Source: Clostridia bacterium (lineage in GTDB: Bacteria; Bacillota_A; Clostridia; Christensenellales; Aristaeellaceae). Taken from it: a stretch of 7,112 nt of DNA. The notes beneath the pieces were generated by a model that saw only the letters and a program-made list of their open reading frames with translations, was not told the DNA's origin and did no database searches. Positions within the stretch are counted from its first letter, which is position 1. Every line of letters starts with the position of its first letter. The translations under genes and the position numbers were made by a program. Shown here piece after piece: positions 5,532 to 7,112 of this stretch. Location: NCBI GenBank assembly GCA_009783365.1, contig WRHG01000094.1:1-7112 (forward strand), read 5' to 3'.

Positions 5532-6719
5532 ATGTTTCAAGATACTGTTATCGTATCGACAGCGCGTACCGCAGTGGGCAACTTTGGGGGCTCGCTGAAA
5601 GACAAGAGCGCCGTCGAACTGGGAAGAGTCGTGGTGAAGGCGGCGCTGGACCGCGCAGGCCTGTCCGGCGCCGAAGTCGACGAGGTGATTTTTGGTTGTG
5701 TAGGTCAATATGGGCTGAACGCCTTCTTAGCGCGGCTGGCGAGCCTGCAGGCAGGCGTAACGGAGAATGCGTCGGCTCAAACCGTTAATCGCATGTGCGC
5801 CTCCGGACTGCAAGCCGTGGTTACCGCGTCCGCGCTGGTCCAAAGCGGCGACGCGGAGGTTGTGGTATGCGGCGGCGCGGAAAGTATGTCCAACTACCCC
5901 TTCACGCTGCAGGACGCGCGCTGGGGCATGCGCATGGGCGTAGGGGAACGGTCGATTCTGGACAGCTTAACCGTTGCGCTATGTGAGCCAACCACCGGGG
6001 AAAAGGTACATATCGGTATCACGGCGGAGAATATCGCGGCCAAGTACGGCCTGTCACGTCAAGACTTGGATGCATATGCGCTGGAGAGCCAAGCGCGGGC
6101 AAAAGCCGCCATTGAACAGGGAAAATTTCGGGACGAGATTGTGCCAATTGAGATTAAAAGCCGCAAGGAGACCACGATATTTGATACGGACGAGTTCCCG
6201 CGCGATACGACGATGGACCAGCTGGCTAAGCTAAAGCCATTCGTTCAATCCGACGGAGTGGTAACCGCAGGTAACGCGTCCGGCATCAATGACGGCGGGG
6301 CCGCGTTGGTGGTCATGGCGCGAAAAAAAGCGGAAACCTTATGTTGCGCGCCAATTGCACGAGTGGTAGACTACGCTTGTGCCGGTGTGGATCCGAAGTA
6401 TATGGGAATGGGCCCGGTCAATGCCACGCGCAAGCTGCTCCGTAAACTGGGAATGCCCTTGCAGGATATCGGCCTGGTCGAGCTCAACGAAGCCTTCGCC
6501 GCCCAGGCGGTAGCCTGTATCCGGGAGATCGGCCTCGATCCGGCCATTGTCAACGTGAACGGTTCCGGCATTTCGCTGGGGCATCCCATTGGCGCTACCG
6601 GAGCGATCATCGCTATTAAGCTGATCCAAGAGATGCGGCGGCGCACCGTGCGCTATGGGCTGGCAACGCTGTGTGTCGGCGGCGGACAAGGCATGAGCGT
6701 GCTGTTTGAGGCGCTCTGA
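5532..6719 (+). CDS. Thiolase (acetyl-CoA C-acyltransferase family)
   Basis: At 395 residues this is full length for a tetrameric degradative or biosynthetic thiolase, which interconverts a 3-ketoacyl-CoA plus CoA with acetyl-CoA plus a shortened acyl-CoA. All catalytic landmarks are present: nucleophile C89 in [16 protein letters not shown] (319-323), H351 in [14 protein letters not shown], and C381 in TLCVGGGQG. The N-terminal [16 protein letters not shown] and the CoA-side [10 protein letters not shown] (160-169) are standard. One segment is unusual. The region normally reading like NVLQAGLGQNPARQA is here [21 protein letters not shown] (55-75), so the surroundings of the active-site entrance may differ from acetoacetyl-CoA thiolase. 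The gene sits 17 bases after BKACE with GGAGA at 5518-5522. The pair probably acts in one pathway that ends in acetyl-CoA. Exact acyl chain preference cannot be read. Confidence 0.95.
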   Translation: MFQDTVIVSTARTAVGNFGGSLKDKSAVELGRVVVKAALDRAGLSGAEVDEVIFGCVGQYGLNAFLARLASLQAGVTENASAQTVNRMCASGLQAVVTASALVQSGDAEVVVCGGAESMSNYPFTLQDARWGMRMGVGERSILDSLTVALCEPTTGEKVHIGITAENIAAKYGLSRQDLDAYALESQARAKAAIEQGKFRDEIVPIEIKSRKETTIFDTDEFPRDTTMDQLAKLKPFVQSDGVVTAGNASGINDGGAALVVMARKKAETLCCAPIARVVDYACAGVDPKYMGMGPVNATRKLLRKLGMPLQDIGLVELNEAFAAQAVACIREIGLDPAIVNVNGSGISLGHPIGATGAIIAIKLIQEMRRRTVRYGLATLCVGGGQGMSVLFEAL

Positions 6720-6746
6720 CCACCCATTTTAGCAGCGAAACCAAAT

Positions 6747-6759
6747 GAGGAGGAGGAGG
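6747..6759 (+). promoter_or_regulatory. Run of overlapping AGGAGG Shine-Dalgarno motifs before the DUF1537 gene
   Basis: GAGGAGGAGGAGG contains three overlapping AGGAGG cores, the last ending three bases before ATG 6763. An in-frame ATG at 6745 would add an N-terminal MRRRRR, but it has no SD of its own and would place the run inside the gene. ATG 6763 is therefore preferred. This is the densest SD in the window. Confidence 0.65.
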
Positions 6760-6762
6760 CGC

Positions 6763-7112
6763 ATGAACGAGCGGACACTTGATAAACGGACTTCGCTGGA
6801 CGCTTACCCGCCCTATAACACGGAGGCGGTGAGCGCACGCTTGCGCGCCGCATTGGAAACCTTTGACCGGAAAATCGTGGTGCTGGATGACGACCCCACG
6901 GGCGTTCAAACCGTGCATGACATCCATGTGTATACCGATTGGTCGATGGACAGTGTGCGCAGCGGGTTCGACGAAGAAAAGCGTATCTTTTTTCTGTTAA
7001 CCAATTCCCGCGGACTCAGCGCCGAGCGCACCAAGCGGGTACATGCCGACATTGCCCATACCGTTGCGGAGGTTTCACGGCAGCGCCGCCGCAGCTTTTT
7101 GCTGATTTCCCG
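6763..7112 (+). CDS. DUF1537 four-carbon acid sugar kinase family protein, N-terminal part (cut by window edge)
   Basis: The frame from ATG 6763 stays open to the window end and gives 116 complete residues. The diagnostic motif is VLDDDPTGVQTVHDIHVYTDW (40-60), the substrate-binding N-terminal lobe of DUF1537 kinases. It is followed by IFFLLTNSRGLSAE (75-88) and, at the very edge, FLLIS, which in relatives continues into SRSDSTLRGH. Characterised members (OtnK, DtnK types) phosphorylate 3-oxo-, 2-oxo- or plain tetronates with ATP before aldol cleavage or oxidation. Full-length proteins are roughly 400-480 residues, so only about a quarter is visible and the ATP-binding C-terminal domain lies beyond the window. 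The DDDPTG form, rather than the shorter ADDLTGA form, marks a distinct subgroup whose substrates are less well known. It lies 43 bases after the thiolase with no terminator between, so it is probably in the same operon. Confidence 0.9.
   Translation, partial: MNERTLDKRTSLDAYPPYNTEAVSARLRAALETFDRKIVVLDDDPTGVQTVHDIHVYTDWSMDSVRSGFDEEKRIFFLLTNSRGLSAERTKRVHADIAHTVAEVSRQRRRSFLLIS

Noticed and set aside
4906..5532. Minus-strand open frame (208 codons) opposite the BKACE gene
   Set aside because: It lies entirely opposite a confidently identified gene, shows no family motif and has no supported start site.

Overview
The window is a one-directional block of catabolic genes, all on the + strand. It lies inside a longer operon: the first gene is cut at its 5' end and the last at its 3' end. 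By eye the DNA is GC-rich. Shine-Dalgarno (SD) sequences are strong (AAGGAGG and similar) and TTG and GTG starts are common. This, with tightly packed genes and a carboxylate-fermentation style of gene content, suggests a GC-rich anaerobic Bacillota (Clostridia-like) bacterium. No ribosomal RNA or other phylogenetic marker is present, so this placement is weak.

Layout. Bases 1-99 are the C-terminal tail of a probable TctC-type (Bug family) substrate-binding protein. A hairpin with a T-tract follows (about 117-163). Then come the two membrane subunits of the tripartite tricarboxylate transporter (TTT), TctB (188-637) and TctA (650-2155). A second, unrelated carboxylate-type permease of the AEC family follows (2227-3141). 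Bases 3142-3340 are anomalous: a good SD and ATG open only a 52-codon frame that does not look like a folded protein. Next are a PPC/DUF296 protein (3341-3769), an overlapping TIM-barrel sugar isomerase/epimerase-like enzyme (3759-4550), a beta-keto acid cleavage enzyme (BKACE, DUF849; 4579-5514), a thiolase (5532-6719) and the start of a DUF1537 four-carbon acid-sugar kinase family protein (6763 to the window edge).

How the genes may work together (inference). The TTT system and perhaps the AEC permease import an organic acid. The TIM-barrel enzyme and the DUF1537 kinase are of the types used in tetronate/acid-sugar catabolism. BKACE and thiolase would convert a beta-keto acid into CoA thioesters. 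I do not recognise this combination as a characterised pathway. A dehydrogenase and a CoA-transferase or ligase would be expected and are not in the window. No transcriptional regulator is visible, unless the PPC protein acts as one. I see no mobile element, CRISPR array, tRNA or rRNA.
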